Part shown: positions 1 through 12,099 of the stretch, in pieces | Layout of the letters: each line of letters starts with the position of its first letter | Position numbering within the stretch: position 1 is the first letter of the stretch | Assembly: GCA_009809945.1 (NCBI GenBank) | Contig: WTPW01000012.1 | Span: forward strand, 717,351 to 781,350 | Direction of reading: 5' to 3' | DNA: 64,000 nt | From: Gigaspora margarita | Taxonomy: Eukaryota; Glomeromycota; Glomeromycetes; Diversisporales; Gigasporaceae | Position numbers and translations under genes: made by a program | The notes under the pieces: model-generated | Seen by the model: only the letters and a program-made list of their open reading frames with translations | Told to the model about the DNA's origin: nothing | The model's database searches: none

Positions 1-346
1 CGGCATATTTACTTTTATATTTCTTGAAAATTTAAGAGAAGATGCTTAATTTTGGATTTTTTGATCAAAAAAAATTCAAAATTAAGCATCTTAAATTTTT
101 AAAAATTATAGTAGTACAAAAAAATGAGATAGCTTATTTTTAGGTATAATTCTTGCAAAATAATAGGTAATTTGCTAAAAATAAAATATAACATGCATAA
201 AATTGCTGTAATTTGCCAAAATGCTTTATATAACCTTTTTTAAAATTAACCTCAATTTGCTAAAACTTAAATTTGGACCTCAGACCAAATTTTCTGCAAT
301 TTGCTAAAAAAAAAATATGACATATATCAGAGATGTCCAGGGTCCT
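1..346. mobile_element. Truncated hAT-like fold-back MITE, one half
   Basis: This stretch is nearly the reverse complement of 54544-54890, one half of an 885-bp element whose ends and target duplication are resolved at 54544-55428. It ends at 346 in the same terminus (GATGTCCAGGGTCCT), so positions 347-354 (ATCAGTAC) are the predicted flanking target duplication. The other half lies outside the window. The first 120 bases hold a hairpin around TTGATCAA with AAGATGCTTAATTTT arms, matching the palindrome in the complete copy. Confidence 0.75.
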
Positions 347-439
347 ATCAGTACTCAAGTTTTATTTATTCTTATATTATTGGCTGAATTGGTCAAAACT
401 TTTTTGTCCATTCTGGCCAATGGCTAGCCAAGTAGCCAA

Positions 440-1690
440 ATAACAATACTAGGTATAATGCAAATTTTTTCAAAAAATAACTATATTGCAAAAATTCATT
501 TATGAAATCATCTTTGAGGCGCTAACAAAAAAAATTTCTTGTAAATTTTAATTTGCATATTACATGAATTTCATATTACTAGTGTTGAATACCACAGGTG
601 CAATATAAAGTTTTTGAAAAATAAATATGTTTACAAATAAAATTTATAATAATTAATATATAAAATTAAATAGATATTGTTAAATCATATTACTGGTGTT
701 CAATACTACTATAATTTTTATATAATAGAGTGAAACCTGAGTTGTAAAATAGTAAAATCTGCTATGATCATTATGTAAAGATGAAATCTGCTTTTATAAA
801 ATAAAAAACATAATAAAATGCAAATTTTATGCTAATCTGATCTACAAAATAGATTTTACTATTTGCAGCTCAGGGTTCATCCTATTATATTTTTATTATA
901 AGCTACAGCATAATATGAAAATTAAATGTAATGCAATTTTTTTAGATATTTTTAAAAAATAACTATAATAAAAAATTTGTTTATAAAATAATCTTTGAAG
1001 CTCTAACAAAAAAAATTTCTTGTAAAGTTTTGGTATAATTTATACTCTTGCTTTATCCCATACTTTAACTCTAATTTTAATATTAATTAAATTTACTTTT
1101 TATTTTATTTTGATTTGTATGTTAGGGCCATGAAAGATATTATGTAATATCATTTTATCACAGAGCTACCCCCTCTCCTCTTCACATAAGACCAATTAGC
1201 CAATCAAATTGTATAATTAGTCTTATATAAAAATTTTTTGACCCCCTCTAGGATATTACGTAATATCTATCACTGCTTTTATTTAAATTTCATATTACTT
1301 GTGTTGAATGCTACAAATATAATATATAGTTTAGGTTTTGAAATTGAAATTACAAATATTTTTAATATTAGGATTATATAAAATATCGTATGACAATATA
1401 TTTTACTCCTGATCAACCAATTAGACTGCAGGATCAGGTGTAATGTGAAATCAAAGCAATTCTAGTTTTTTTTCAAAAATCAACTATAACATGAAAATTT
1501 ATTTATAAATTATCTCTTGTGCTCTAACAAAAAAATTTTTTACGATATTTTGAATTAGAGTCTTTTTGCTAAAATATACTACCACAAGCCTAATATAATT
1601 CTCACTCTAATTCTAAACTAATGAATTGATTTATTGCTTTGATTTCACATTATACTAGATCTTATATAGTGTACAATCATTGCTATAGCA
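440..1690. repeat. Cluster of diverged dispersed repeats sharing a core motif
   Basis: Three diverged copies of one module lie in direct orientation, with cores near 522-556, 1001-1034 and 1523-1552. Each has an AACTATA..AAAATT lead, a TTTATAAAATCATCTTTG-like stretch and then CTAACAAAAAAAATTTCTTG. Between them are variants of TACTGGTGTTGAATACCA. The same core occurs in MITEs at 25.4, 40.9, 42.3 and 51.2 kb. No reading frame is supported. Confidence 0.55.
726..884. mobile_element. Small palindromic MITE
   Basis: Left arm TAGAGTGAAACCTGAG.. and right arm ..CAGGGTTCATCCTA are inverted repeats of roughly 35 bp that include a shared TAGTAAAATCT block. The flanks TTATATAA (718-725) and TTATATTT (885-892) could be an 8-bp target duplication with two mismatches, consistent with a hAT-type MITE, but the AT-rich context weakens this. 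Confidence 0.5.
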
Positions 1691-2149
1691 GTATTTTACT
1701 AAATTCTTAATATTATATATATTTATTAAGGAAAATTATAGCCATTTCTTATAAGAGATCTATCTTCCATGCTAAATCAGGAATTGGTTTATTTTTCACT
1801 AGTGAATATATAATAAATAAGTACAGTAGCCTCTTTCTAATCCAGCCCTCTATATACTGAACTCTTGATAATCCAAACTAAAACATCTAGAACAAAATAT
1901 TATATATATATTTCCTCTGAATATATTGAATTAGCATAATAAATTTGCTATTCTGGATCTGAACACAAATTAATCAGTACATATAATCTTTTAATTAAAT
2001 AAATTTATTTTGTATTACAAATAAATTTTATTTTATATAATTAATTAAAACTGCTGGTCTGATCTGGATCAGATAATAGTAACCCAATGGGTCAGATATT
2101 TAACTCAAATCATAACTTAGGTCAGATAATAGTGATCCAATAGGTCAAA

Positions 2150-2420
2150 TATTTGGCAACTTTTCCTTCTTCTGATAACCTTTACCTCTCCTGATAACTT
2201 TTTCTTCCTTAACAAACCCTTTCTTCTTCTGATAATCTTTTTGTTTTCTAACAACTTTTCTTTTTTCTTCTGATAACCATTTCTTTTCTCAACAACTTTT
2301 TCTTTTTCTAACAATCTTTTATTTTCTGAACTTTCCCTTTCCCAACAACCTTTCTCTCCTGAAAACCTCTTTTTTCTGAAACCTTCCTTCCCAAATACCT
2401 TTTTTAATTGGTCTTTCAAA
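2150..2420. repeat. Degenerate pyrimidine-rich minisatellite
   Basis: One strand is a run of imperfect 15-20 bp units of the type TTCTTCTGATAACCTTT. Read on the minus strand it gives a Lys/Glu/Arg-rich open frame (2419-2117) with no domain. I treat that frame as a by-product of the purine-rich repeat. Confidence 0.6.
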
Positions 2421-3130
2421 ACCTTCCTTTACAATTATTTTTAACACATTAATTAGCAGTATATTAAATAGATAAAAAAAAAACAAATAAAATAAATTAA
2501 TAAATAAAAATTATATATATTTAAATAATTATTAAAAAAAATTGTTAAAATATAATAAAAACAATAAAATAAATAAATTATTAAAAAAAAAGAATTTTTA
2601 ATAATAAAAAAAAGAATTATTAAAATATAATAAAAACAATAAAATATAAATTATTAAAAAAAAAAGAATCTTTAATAATAAAAAATAACAATAAAATAAA
2701 TTAAAAAGGTTGAGTAAATAAATATTTAAATAAATATTTAAAATTTATGAAATAAAAAAATAAAGTAAATTTAAATTAATTTAATAATAAAAAAAAATAT
2801 TAAAAATTTTGCTGGCCAATCAAATTTTAAATCATATATAAAGTTTGTAACTCAAAATTTACATCATATTGATACTAGTAAATTTTGATTTACAAACTTT
2901 ATATTGTGATCTTAAAAATTTGATTAGCTAACAAAATTTTTGTATAGTATATATTTTAAATTAATAAAGATAAAAGTTTTATTTTATGTATTAATTTAAT
3001 TTTTATTTATTTTTGCGGTTAGTGTAATTCTGTAACCTTATTATTAATTTTTTTTATAATTAAATGATTATGATTTCAATCGTGATTTAATCATAATCAT
3101 TTAATTATAAAGAAAATTAATTGTATCGTA
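2421..3130. other. AT-only intergenic stretch with two hairpins
   Basis: The stretch is almost entirely A and T, with AAATAAAT-type microsatellite character to about 2790. Two inverted repeats stand out: 2801-2942 (arms containing GTTTGTAA/TTACAAAC and CCAATCAAATT/AATTTGATTAG), which may be a small fold-back element, and 3056-3107 (AAATGATTATGATT arms). No gene is seen. Confidence 0.5.
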
Positions 3131-4133
3131 AGTATTCATTTTTATTTGTTTTGTCTCTCATATTTAGTACAATTTTCGATAAAAACATATACAGGTCTTT
3201 CTCCTGCTTCTCGAGCAGCTTACGCAGTTTTCTAGCATTGTATAGCACTTTTATACTTATTTACTTATTCTTTACTTGACTATCATCCCAACAGGCCATG
3301 CAAAGCAAATTGTGTTATCTGTATATAGCTGTCATCTCGACATGCTATAAACTTATGCCTCAGTCCTACCCTATATGACTGTTATTTGACAGGCCATAGA
3401 GAAACTTGAGTATTGCTAGGAGTAGGGGGCAAGTCAATTTAACCAGAATGAAATTTAGGTTTGCAGAAAAAACAAGGTTACATATCCTACATACCATGTC
3501 ATTATTAATAAATACTCTATACAAATTACCTCATACTTACTTAACTATACTCTAATTTTCCTATTACCTCATCCTACCTCATATTCACTTCATTACGATT
3601 TTATCAACATGATCAAACATAATTAGATCAGCATGTCACATGCTTAATCTGAATTGATTTGAGACAAAAACTGCCTTGATACTGCAGTTTTAAACATTAA
3701 AAAAAATAAATAAATAAAAATAAATAAATAAAATAATTATAATTATAGAGGTTACAAATTTTTTTTATTTATAAATTTAAGTTTTTTTTTTATTTTAAAT
3801 GTTTTTTAATTTTTTTTTAAATTATATTTATTTTTATTAAAAATTTTTTTATTGTTATTTTTATTTTTAAATTATTTTAAATATTTCATTATTTATTTAT
3901 TTATTTATTTGTTTTTTTTTTTGTTATTTTTTCTTTGAGTAGATAGATTTTTTATGGTTGTATGAGGGTTAGTTGAGTAGAATGGGTAAAAATAGATCTT
4001 TTACAAATAGAAGGATAGGGTAGATAAATTTTTTACAGGTGAAAAAGTAGAGCAGATGGATCTTTATGGGTAGAAGAATAAAGCAATAGACATTTTTAGA
4101 TGAGTGGGTATGCACATATATGCAATAGCAGGA
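3131..4133. other. Intergenic, no gene seen
   Basis: The sequence is moderately complex to about 3660, then low-complexity T and AAAT/ATTT runs. The 70-codon minus frame (4181-3969) is a translation of poly-T and TTTAT repeats and is not supported as a gene. Confidence 0.5.
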
Positions 4134-4158
4134 ATAAATAGTGTAAATAGTTTTTTTT

Positions 4159-5028
4159 TTTTTTTTTTTATATATTAACAACCTTAGCGCTACCTTTATT
4201 AAATTCTTAAATTTGAATACAAGTATACAAATAACAACCTAATTACTATAGGTAGACTATCAACCCGGCTACTTTATTGAGCACCCAAGTAGAGTTGTCT
4301 CACTAAATCACTTGGTATGAATCGCAGTTCAGATGCACCATCATGTGTTCTTAAAGTATCCTTTCAGACTTTGACCTCTCAATACATCATGTGACTTTGA
4401 TTATTCAAATTATAGTTCTAACCCAAGGATGACCTCAGAGGTTTTGATCCTGACTACTTGCAGCTAGAGTTCCTCAAAGTCAAATTGAATCGAATATTAG
4501 GCATATTTGAATTTGATTGAATTGTATAAGCTCTTGATTTGAATTTGATTTGATCAAATCAAATCAAATCAAATCAAATATATTTGTAATTTTTATTAAA
4601 TATTTTCGAATCGAATCGAATATTTTGTCAATTTGAATTTGATTTGATTTGAAATTTCTGTATTTGAATTTGATTTGAGATCGAATATTTGATCGAATCA
4701 AATCAAATCAAATCAAATTGTGGAACCCTACTTGCAGCACCCTCTACCGAGGACTGCCAATTAATGATGTATAAATGAGAGTACAACTAGCTACACGTGC
4801 ACTTTTGGTGCCTAATTTGAGTAGTCTGCCTAAAGGTTCCACACTAGCTGCAATACCTGCAACCCACTATAAGTGTTGCCTATTCAAAACCCTCTGATCT
4901 ATGCCTTTTTTCTGATATGGTAGGATCAGCAAACATAGAATACGATTTCGCTGCTGCTGAAAATTGAACTAGCAACTTTCCAATTTGCATTCTCAGAGCA
5001 TAACCGCTATGCTATCGATCTGGAGAAC
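4159..5028 (-). mobile_element. tRNA-derived SINE with poly-A tail and 25-bp target duplication
   Basis: Read on the minus strand, the element starts at 5028 with a tRNA-like head. A pol III A box TAGCATAGCGG (about 5014-5004) fits the TRGCNNAGYGG consensus exactly, and a B-box-like GTTCAATTTTC follows about 35 nt later (4969-4959). The body runs to a poly-A tail next to 4159. It is flanked by identical 25-bp direct repeats, 4134-4158 and 5029-5053 (ATAAATAGTGTAAATAG followed by T8). This is the signature of target-primed reverse transcription by a LINE partner. A 266-bp MITE is nested at 4465-4730, so the original SINE was about 600 bp. No LINE is seen in the window. Confidence 0.8.
4465..4730. 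mobile_element. hAT-like MITE nested in the SINE
   Basis: The termini are TAGAGTTCCTC and GGAACCCTA, flanked by a perfect 8-bp duplication CTTGCAGC at 4457-4464 and 4731-4738. The interior is dense in AATCAAATCAAATC and its complement, arranged as inverted subterminal arrays. A relative with the same architecture lies at 50702-50987. There is no coding capacity. Eight-base target duplication and TAGRGTTC ends fit the hAT superfamily. Confidence 0.8.
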
Positions 5029-5053
5029 ATAAATAGTGTAAATAGTTTTTTTT

Positions 5054-5557
5054 CAATTTTATTATATACAATATATATTATAGCATACAATAGATTATAT
5101 ATTAAATGGGTTTATTTAATTTTTTTTTTTTTACTGTATTAGTTACTCTTTATATACCGAATTTCTTTTAGTATTCAGTTTAGAAAGAGAAATTTTATAT
5201 TCCAGACTTTTTCTATACTAAACAAAATCTTTTGGGACAATTTGTTCGAATTAGATAGAGGCAACTATATATTGTTTGGGGTCCTGGTTTTTTATAGTAA
5301 GGGTTACTTTAAAATTTTTTTATATTGTATAATACAAAGATCTTTAAGCCAATCAAATCAAATGTTCACCATGCTGTATTACTCGTACAAATAAGTGCAT
5401 GCTATTTATAAGAGCCAGACCAGAATACCAATTTTGGGCTCTTAGATAAGAGTAAGGGCCCCAGGTGCTAAGTAGTGATGCAGGTGAAACTTAAAGCATT
5501 GGAAAAAGCTATATTATAACTAAGTTATAATCAGTTACAACTTTTTGCTTTAAAATA
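5054..5557. other. Intergenic, no gene seen
   Basis: AT-rich unique sequence between the SINE and the fold-back element. No open frame or structured element is recognised. Confidence 0.4.
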
Positions 5558-6488
5558 TCAGTCATCCGATTTGTCATACAATATTAAATGTAAATTTCGT
5601 CTATATAAAATTTTAAAAAATTATATATAAAATTACTATAAACTTTAAAGCAATAATGTTTCTCAATCTACATATTAATTTAAAATTAAATTTCGCAATT
5701 ACATAGAGCAAAAGAAGGCAAATAAAAAAACCTTTCCTGCCAAGTCACAGTTCTGCTATTTTTGCACAAAACGAAAATGTAACTTTACCAAAAACCAATA
5801 TTTTTTGACTTTAAGATAAAAAGCATATGTAAAATCATGCTCTGAACAACTTTACTTAGTCAGCAGAAGTGGTTACCTTGTAAGAAAAATGGGTTATCTA
5901 TGTACTAAAGTTAAATTTATCATTTTTCATTATTGAACTTTTTTTTCTTATTAAGTAACCTACAAAATTTTTTTCTAACTTTAATCCCATTTTTCACTTA
6001 GAAAATGTCTGAAAAGCATGTTTCAACCTTAAATATAATGTAAAATTATGTGCCGAACAACTTTGCTTAAGAGCCCAAAGTAGGTTACCACTAGGTTACC
6101 TAATAAGAAAAAAAAGTTCAATAATGAAAAATGATAAATTTTAACTTTAGTACATAGATAACCCATTTTTCTTACAAGGTAACCCACTTCTGCTTACTAA
6201 GTAAAGTTGTTCAGAGCATGATTTTATATATGCTTCTCATCTTAAAATCAAAAAATATTGGTTTTTGGTGAAGTTACATTTTCGTTTTGTGCAAAAACAG
6301 CAGAACTGTGACTTGGTAAAAAAGGTTTTTTTATTCACCTCCTTTTGCTCTATGTAATTACGAAATTTAATTTTAAATTAATATGTAGGTTGAGAAACAT
6401 CATTGCTTCAAAGTTTATAGTAACTTTATATATAATTTTTTAAAATTTCATATAGACGAAATTTACATGTGACAAATCGGATGACTAA
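5558..6488. mobile_element. Large fold-back element (Tc1/mariner-like ends)
   Basis: Two arms of about 410 bp (5558-5965 and 6080-6488) are near-perfect inverted repeats around a loop of about 115 bp. The outermost bases are TCAGTCATCCGATTTG on the left and the complement of TTAGTCATCCGATTTG on the right, each preceded by TA (5556-5557, 6489-6490). This fits the TA duplication of Tc1/mariner elements. No open frame spans the arms. Confidence 0.7.
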
Positions 6489-6558
6489 TATGGCATGCTA
6501 TAACTTGTATATCTACTAATATAGTTGTTTATGTTATAAATTTTGTATGTACCATAAC

Positions 6559-7274
6559 CAGTGTTTAAAATTGGCCTGCAGAATCTGCAGAGTGCAAACT
6601 AAAAATTTAATCTGCAATTTTTTTTTTAAGAATATATGCAGATTCCGCAAATATGAAAAAAAAGCTCCGCAGAATTTTCGCATATTATAGATATTTTTTT
6701 TTGTTCCGCAGGTTTAATATTAGGTAAACCTGCGGGCATTTATTAAAAAATTTATTTAAATCTATATGCTAAAGTCAAATAGGGAAGGCATGCTAATCAC
6801 AATGTTCTACTATTGACTTCGTATAAGCAAGTGATAGGAATCAGTTGTATAAAGTTTGAAATAATTACATATTTCAGGCAAAGAATAATTTGGCTAATTT
6901 TTTATCAAGTTTTATAGAATTTACAGTAATAGCTATGAAGATATACTGTATACTTGAAATAAACTTTTCATTACTGTCTTATCGTATTTAATACTCCCTG
7001 GGCTTTGCCAGTTATGTATATACATATATATATACATACGCATGTACGTAATTCTGGATTTTGATCTTTACTGTATTCGGATTCCAGGTAATGGTAAAAT
7101 TGCACAAAATAAATTTTATTAAATAAAATTTTATTTCCATATATTAAACTAATTTTCCGCAGATATATAATTTAATAAAAATGTAATGCGCAAGTTGATA
7201 CACTAATTTCGCAGTTTTTATTAAAATATTAAATGTATTCCGTATAAAATTTTAGAATCCAATTTTAAACACTG
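6559..7274. mobile_element. Non-autonomous hAT element, CAGTGTTT ends
   Basis: Termini CAGTGTTTAAAATTGG and CCAATTTTAAACACTG are 16-bp perfect inverted repeats, flanked by a perfect 8-bp duplication ACCATAAC (6551-6558, 7275-7282). Near both ends a CCGCAGA/TCTGCGG-type motif recurs in both orientations, resembling hAT subterminal transposase-binding sites. There is no transposase frame. The CAGTGTT end is shared with elements at 19339-19571 and 47358-47450. Confidence 0.85.
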
Positions 7275-7565
7275 ACCATAACTCAATTTTATATGCTATA
7301 ACTTGCTATAATTTGAAAACTTTTTATTGCTGTTATATAGCAAATTTTTTAAATTCATATTACTGTTATAGCTTATATAAATACAGAACTATATGCATAA
7401 AGAATATGTACTAATATTAAAATATATTATATGAAAATATATTGCTATTATAAAATAAATCTAAGCGAATTTATTTATTATTCTAATTATTTATTTATCA
7501 CTTTCTTCATTAAAAATCTAAGCCACTAAATGTGCTGTATTATAATTAAGATTTTCCAATCCAAC

Positions 7566-10290
7566 TCATTGAGTATTATTATTTGATGCCATACTTTGGC
7601 TTTCAATAAACAAGTTATTATTGCCAATAAAGGCTGGATTTGAAAGATTGATAATTTCATCAATTAGCAAATTCATATTGTTTGCTTTATCTAATTGCAT
7701 GTCACAAGATCCAAAAATAGGTTCAAATGAATTAAAAGATTTTTCTAATTGTTTGACAAATTTCATTTGGCTAGCATTAACAGTTGACCCATTTACACTA
7801 TCATATTCCAATAGTTTCTTGCTATAAAAAGATAATTCACTTTTAATATTAGTATAGCAAAATGCCCAAATTTTTGCTATTGCTTCCAAGCAAAAAATAT
7901 TAAGCCTTGTTCTTTGATTACTAAATATCCATTTCAATGTTGAAAAGTTATGCTTATATATAGCTTGAGATAGTGGAATAGAAAAAATTTTAAAAGCTAG
8001 TTCAACTAATGAGTCTTTTTGAGCATCAATGCTTAGTCACCATTTTAATGCTGATTTTTTTTTCTTATTAAATTTCTGGGTATAAGGTTTTTCTTTACGC
8101 CTATCATATAGGCACGAAGTTCTATTAATAAATCTTCACATAATGCTTTATTATATTCTAATTCTTGCCACATCATACCTGCAGTTTCACAAATTTTACA
8201 AAATTAACATTGCTTTAATCCAATGCCTAAAATAAAAAAATTAGTGTTATACTAATTATATAATTGTACTATATATTTATTAAATTATAATCATCTCGAT
8301 ATAATGGATGTAAGTAATACACAAGCTAATACAATGCCATTACAAATTCTTTAAACCGTGAATTGTAAATTTTAATTGCTTTAGACTTAAATAAATAAAC
8401 ATTAGGAAGATGGTTTATAGCTGCAGCTATTTTAATCAATGCTATATAACAATCAGCAATAGTTGCATGCTAACTTTCTAATTGATTCACTATATCTTTA
8501 AGAGGTTTTATATTGATGATATATAACGATATTGGTTAAAAAATTTATGATTTTGGATTAAATCAAATACTGTCTTGTTAGAGATTGTAATAGTATAATA
8601 ATTAATAAGCTAATATATAAATTGATTAGTAATAATTTGATATTTAGCTTAATTTTTATTTTATTAAAAAAGATAATAAATTTTACCCAATCAAAAACAG
8701 GCTGTATATGGATTATAGAATCTATAGTTATATAAAGAGAACTTATCATGTTTTACAATATGTCTTGAGTTCGCCACTTTCGATATTTATAATAGCTATA
8801 CCTTTCCTCAAATAGCCATTAGCTACTAATGAGTGATAAAAAAATTTACTATAGATCCACATTGTTTGATTAGATTTTTAATTTCATCTATTTTTGCCAA
8901 ATCTAATGCTATTAGATTTATTGCATGTGCACCATATCATATATTAAGTATAAAATTAAATTGCTCATTGACTAATCATCTTGTCCATCTTATGTTAGAA
9001 CCATGGTCTGTAACAATTGTGGTGAATTTTTCAGGTCCAACTTTATTTAATACATTATTAATTTTTTTAGCTAAAAAATTTCTGTTTGTAATATAGTAGA
9101 GTAATCCTTAATTTGAAATAGATGTTCTAGAACCCCAAAATATACATAGATAGGTCAGGTTAATTATAGGGTTACTAAAAAAGGAAGATCTGCAGAAAAA
9201 ACTTCAAAAATAAGCAAAAAATTTACTATAAATGGAAAAGATCTGCATAAAAAACCTCAAAAATAAGCAAACTCATACCTGACCTATCTATGTATATTTC
9301 GGGGTCCTGATGTTCTCATCAACTAGGAGTTGTAATTATATAATTATAAAACGATGCACCTATAGGTACAGTCCATCCGTCGAAAGCTAAAAATATATTT
9401 ATTAAAAAAATTAAAGATTAAAAATTATAATATCAATATAACTTTTATTTATAATTGTATTATATAATAATTCTAGATACATAATTTTAATCTCAAATAT
9501 TAAAAAAAATTATTTACTTAAGGTCAAATTTGTTTCATCTTCTAGCTCAGTATCAATTAACTTTTCGATCTTAGCAATTTCTTCATCCAGAATATGTTCA
9601 GAAAGAGTAAACTATAAAGGAGGTTTGCATTCAATATTTAAAGTTTTGAATATGTCAATAATAAATAGGTTGTTTATAGTCTCAAATAGAATTCTAGCAC
9701 AAATCCAACCCTTTAAAATAGCCCTATCTATTCGTCGCAGCCTTTCTTCCAATATTGTTTCTAAATCTAATTGATTAGAAATATTAAATGGTGAAGAAAA
9801 TCCTAATCTAGATTCAATTTTATTCCATCTTTTAATAGTTTTTTCCTCCATTGCTAAATTATTATACCATATTTCTTTAATTTCTTGAGAAACATTGTCA
9901 TATTCTCATACCAAATATTATTTAAAAATTTGTGGCTTTCCATAATTCTATGCAAGTGGACAATGCTTACAACTAGCTCTGTAATGCCAATCTTCTAAAT
10001 GATTACTGATATCAATATAATCCCAAGCTGGATCTCGTTTAGGTCCACCACAATGTTTTTTTTTAGGTTGGTCAGATAAGCTTTCTTCTTCAGATAAGGT
10101 ATCATAATTATCATTATCCTTGAGTAGATGTAATAATTTCATTTGGTTCTTGAAGTGATCTTGATAATTGTTAAAAGGATTGATATGTAAAAAGTTGATT
10201 AATATTGTAATTTAATTTAGACAATGAAAAGTATGGATTATAACAATTATCTTCTGGAATAAAATTATTTTTATCTTTGCTTAAATTCAT
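7566..10290 (-). pseudogene. Decayed BED-finger hAT transposase
   Basis: Translation from an ATG at 10290 gives an N-terminal leader, then after frame breaks a BED-like segment (..RDPAWDYI.., CKHC at about 10142-9950). A helical segment follows (9851-9612), then the RNase-H-like core near 9060-8760 with IVTDHGSN and YGAHAINL motifs typical of hAT transposases. The C-terminal part (7937-7566) is an open 123-codon frame ending in TGA at 7566. In-frame stops and frameshifts are scattered through it, and a 180-bp MITE (9129-9308) is inserted before the core. It is not functional. An 18-bp tandem array lies just upstream of the start. Confidence 0.75.
9129..9308. mobile_element. hAT-like MITE inserted in the decayed transposase
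   Basis: Inverted termini of about 40 bp begin AGAACCCCAAAATATACA and end TGTATATTTCGGGGTCCT. A perfect 8-bp duplication GATGTTCT flanks them (9121-9128, 9309-9316). The centre has a direct repeat containing AGATCTGCA..AAAAATAAGCAAA. It interrupts the transposase pseudogene, so it arrived after or during that gene's decay. Confidence 0.85.
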
Positions 10291-10310
10291 TATAAAAAAC
10301 TTTGTTAAAA

Positions 10311-10950
10311 ATAATTCAACAAAAAAAATAATTCAACAAAAAAAAATAATTCAACAAAAAAAAATAATTCAACAAAAAAAAATAATTCAACAAAAAAAAA
10401 TAATTCAACAAAAAAAAATAATTCAACAAAAAAAAATAATTCAACAAAAAAAAATAATTCAACAAAAAAAAATAATTCAACAAAAAAAAATAATTCAACA
10501 AAAAAAAATAATTCAACAAAAAAAAATAATTCAACAAAAAAAAATAATTCAACAAAAAAAAATAATTCAACAAAAAAAAATAATTCAACAAAAAAAAATA
10601 ATTCAACAAANNNNNNNNNNNNNNNNNNNNNNNNNNNNNNNNNNNNNNNNNNNNNNNNNNNNNNNNNNNNNNNNNNNNNNNNNNNNNNNNNNNNNNNNNN
10701 NNNNNNNNNNNNNNNNNNNNNNNNNNNNNNNNNNNNNNNNNNNNNNNNNNNNNNNNNNNNNNNNNNNNNNNNNNNNNNNNNNNNNNNNNNNNNNNNNNNN
10801 NNNNNNNNNNNNNNNNNNNNNNNNNNNNNNNNNNNNNNNTAACAAAAAAAAATAATTCAACAAAAAAAAAATAACAAAAAAAAATAATTCAACAAAAAAA
10901 AATAATTCAACAAAAAAAAATATTTCAACAAAAAATATAAAAAATATTTT
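10311..10950. repeat. 18-bp tandem array with assembly gap
   Basis: At least 16 near-identical copies of an 18-bp unit (AATAATTCAACAAAAAAA) run from 10311 to 10610. An N block (10611-10839) and a few degenerate units to about 10930 follow. The array sits about 20 bp upstream of the ATG of the decayed hAT gene. The translated Lys-Ile-Gln repeat on plus and Leu-Asn-Tyr-Phe repeat on minus are artefacts of an 18-bp period being a multiple of three. True array length is unknown because of the gap. Confidence 0.9.
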
Positions 10951-12099
10951 TATCATTTATTACATATGATTATTTACACATTAATTATGTATATATTTAT
11001 TATGAGACATTATTGTAGTATTGATTAATTGCACAGATAATAGATCAGTACAAATTAATTTAATTTTGATATGGTATTTTTGAATTCATATGGCATCTGG
11101 GATTCTTATGATTTTGTCATAACTGCAACTGTAACTTGCCGTATATCGTATGGTTTATTGGAAGAGTTCCGCCTGCATCACTAGACTAGACCAAACCCAG
11201 ACTTAAACCTAAAAGCACTAGGTAGTTGAATATTAAAATGAACTAAACATGTTTATAAACTTTGATCTAACTTGAACTGAACCTAAACTAGCTTTGAAAG
11301 TTCAATATTGAACTAAACTTAAACTTTAAACAATATTTTAAAAAATGGTCAAGTTCAGTTTAGTTAAAAAATTGAACTTATCTAAAGTTCAAATTAGCTT
11401 AGTTTATAGAAACCCTATATAATGCTATAAGTAGTTACTACTATAAGAAATATCTGTATTACTAATTTTAGTAGTATTAATTAGTATTGTTATATTACTA
11501 TATCCAAGCATTCAAATGTTCAAACATTCAAGATTGTTAAGCTTTAAAAATTAATAATAAATTTATTTAAAAACTATATAATTATAAATATTTTTAATAA
11601 TTTTAATTATTTTTTTGTTCAAAAAATTGTTCAATAACAATACTGGTGTTAATAGCTGTTTATTATCTATCTAACAGCCTAATTAATCAGTTGCAGAATT
11701 ATAATTTGTATTTAAAGCACAGATACAAGAAAGTGCCAGTCTACTAGTATTTTAATATTTTTGAAATTATTTTTATTAATAAACAAAAATAACAAACAAA
11801 GCGCTATGTAATCAAGAATTTTTTAAAAAGGTTATAATTTTTTCCATTTTATATTGTGATAATGAGTGAATGCTATTTATAATGTTGTAAATTCATCTAA
11901 CATTTAAAAAATTCAAGACTCATGAGTTCTTTTTGGTCCTATTAAATTATTACTATCAGAAAATAACCTTTTAGGAGATGTAGATGTGTAGATGTAGCTA
12001 AAACCGAAAGGTATGTATGCACTAACCTGCTGATTATAGGAAATATTTCTTTGTTCGTATTCCACCAGGTAAAGGGATTTGATCCAAAAGGTATTTGTG
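10951..12099. other. Intergenic with TGAACT-rich repeat
   Basis: No gene is seen. The part at 11180-11430 is dense in TGAACTAAAC/AGTTCAAT motifs in both orientations and ends in ACCCTA at about 11417. It resembles the repeat-array MITEs at 4465 and 50702, but I could not find a matching left end or target duplication. Confidence 0.4.

Noticed and set aside
2117..2419. 100-codon Lys/Glu-rich minus frame
   Set aside because: It is explained by a degenerate pyrimidine-rich minisatellite on the other strand.
10277..10956. Open frames of Lys-Ile-Ile-Gln-Gln and Leu-Asn-Tyr-Phe repeats
   Set aside because: The 18-bp tandem unit is a multiple of three, so any frame without a stop stays open. They run through the N gap and have no other sequence.
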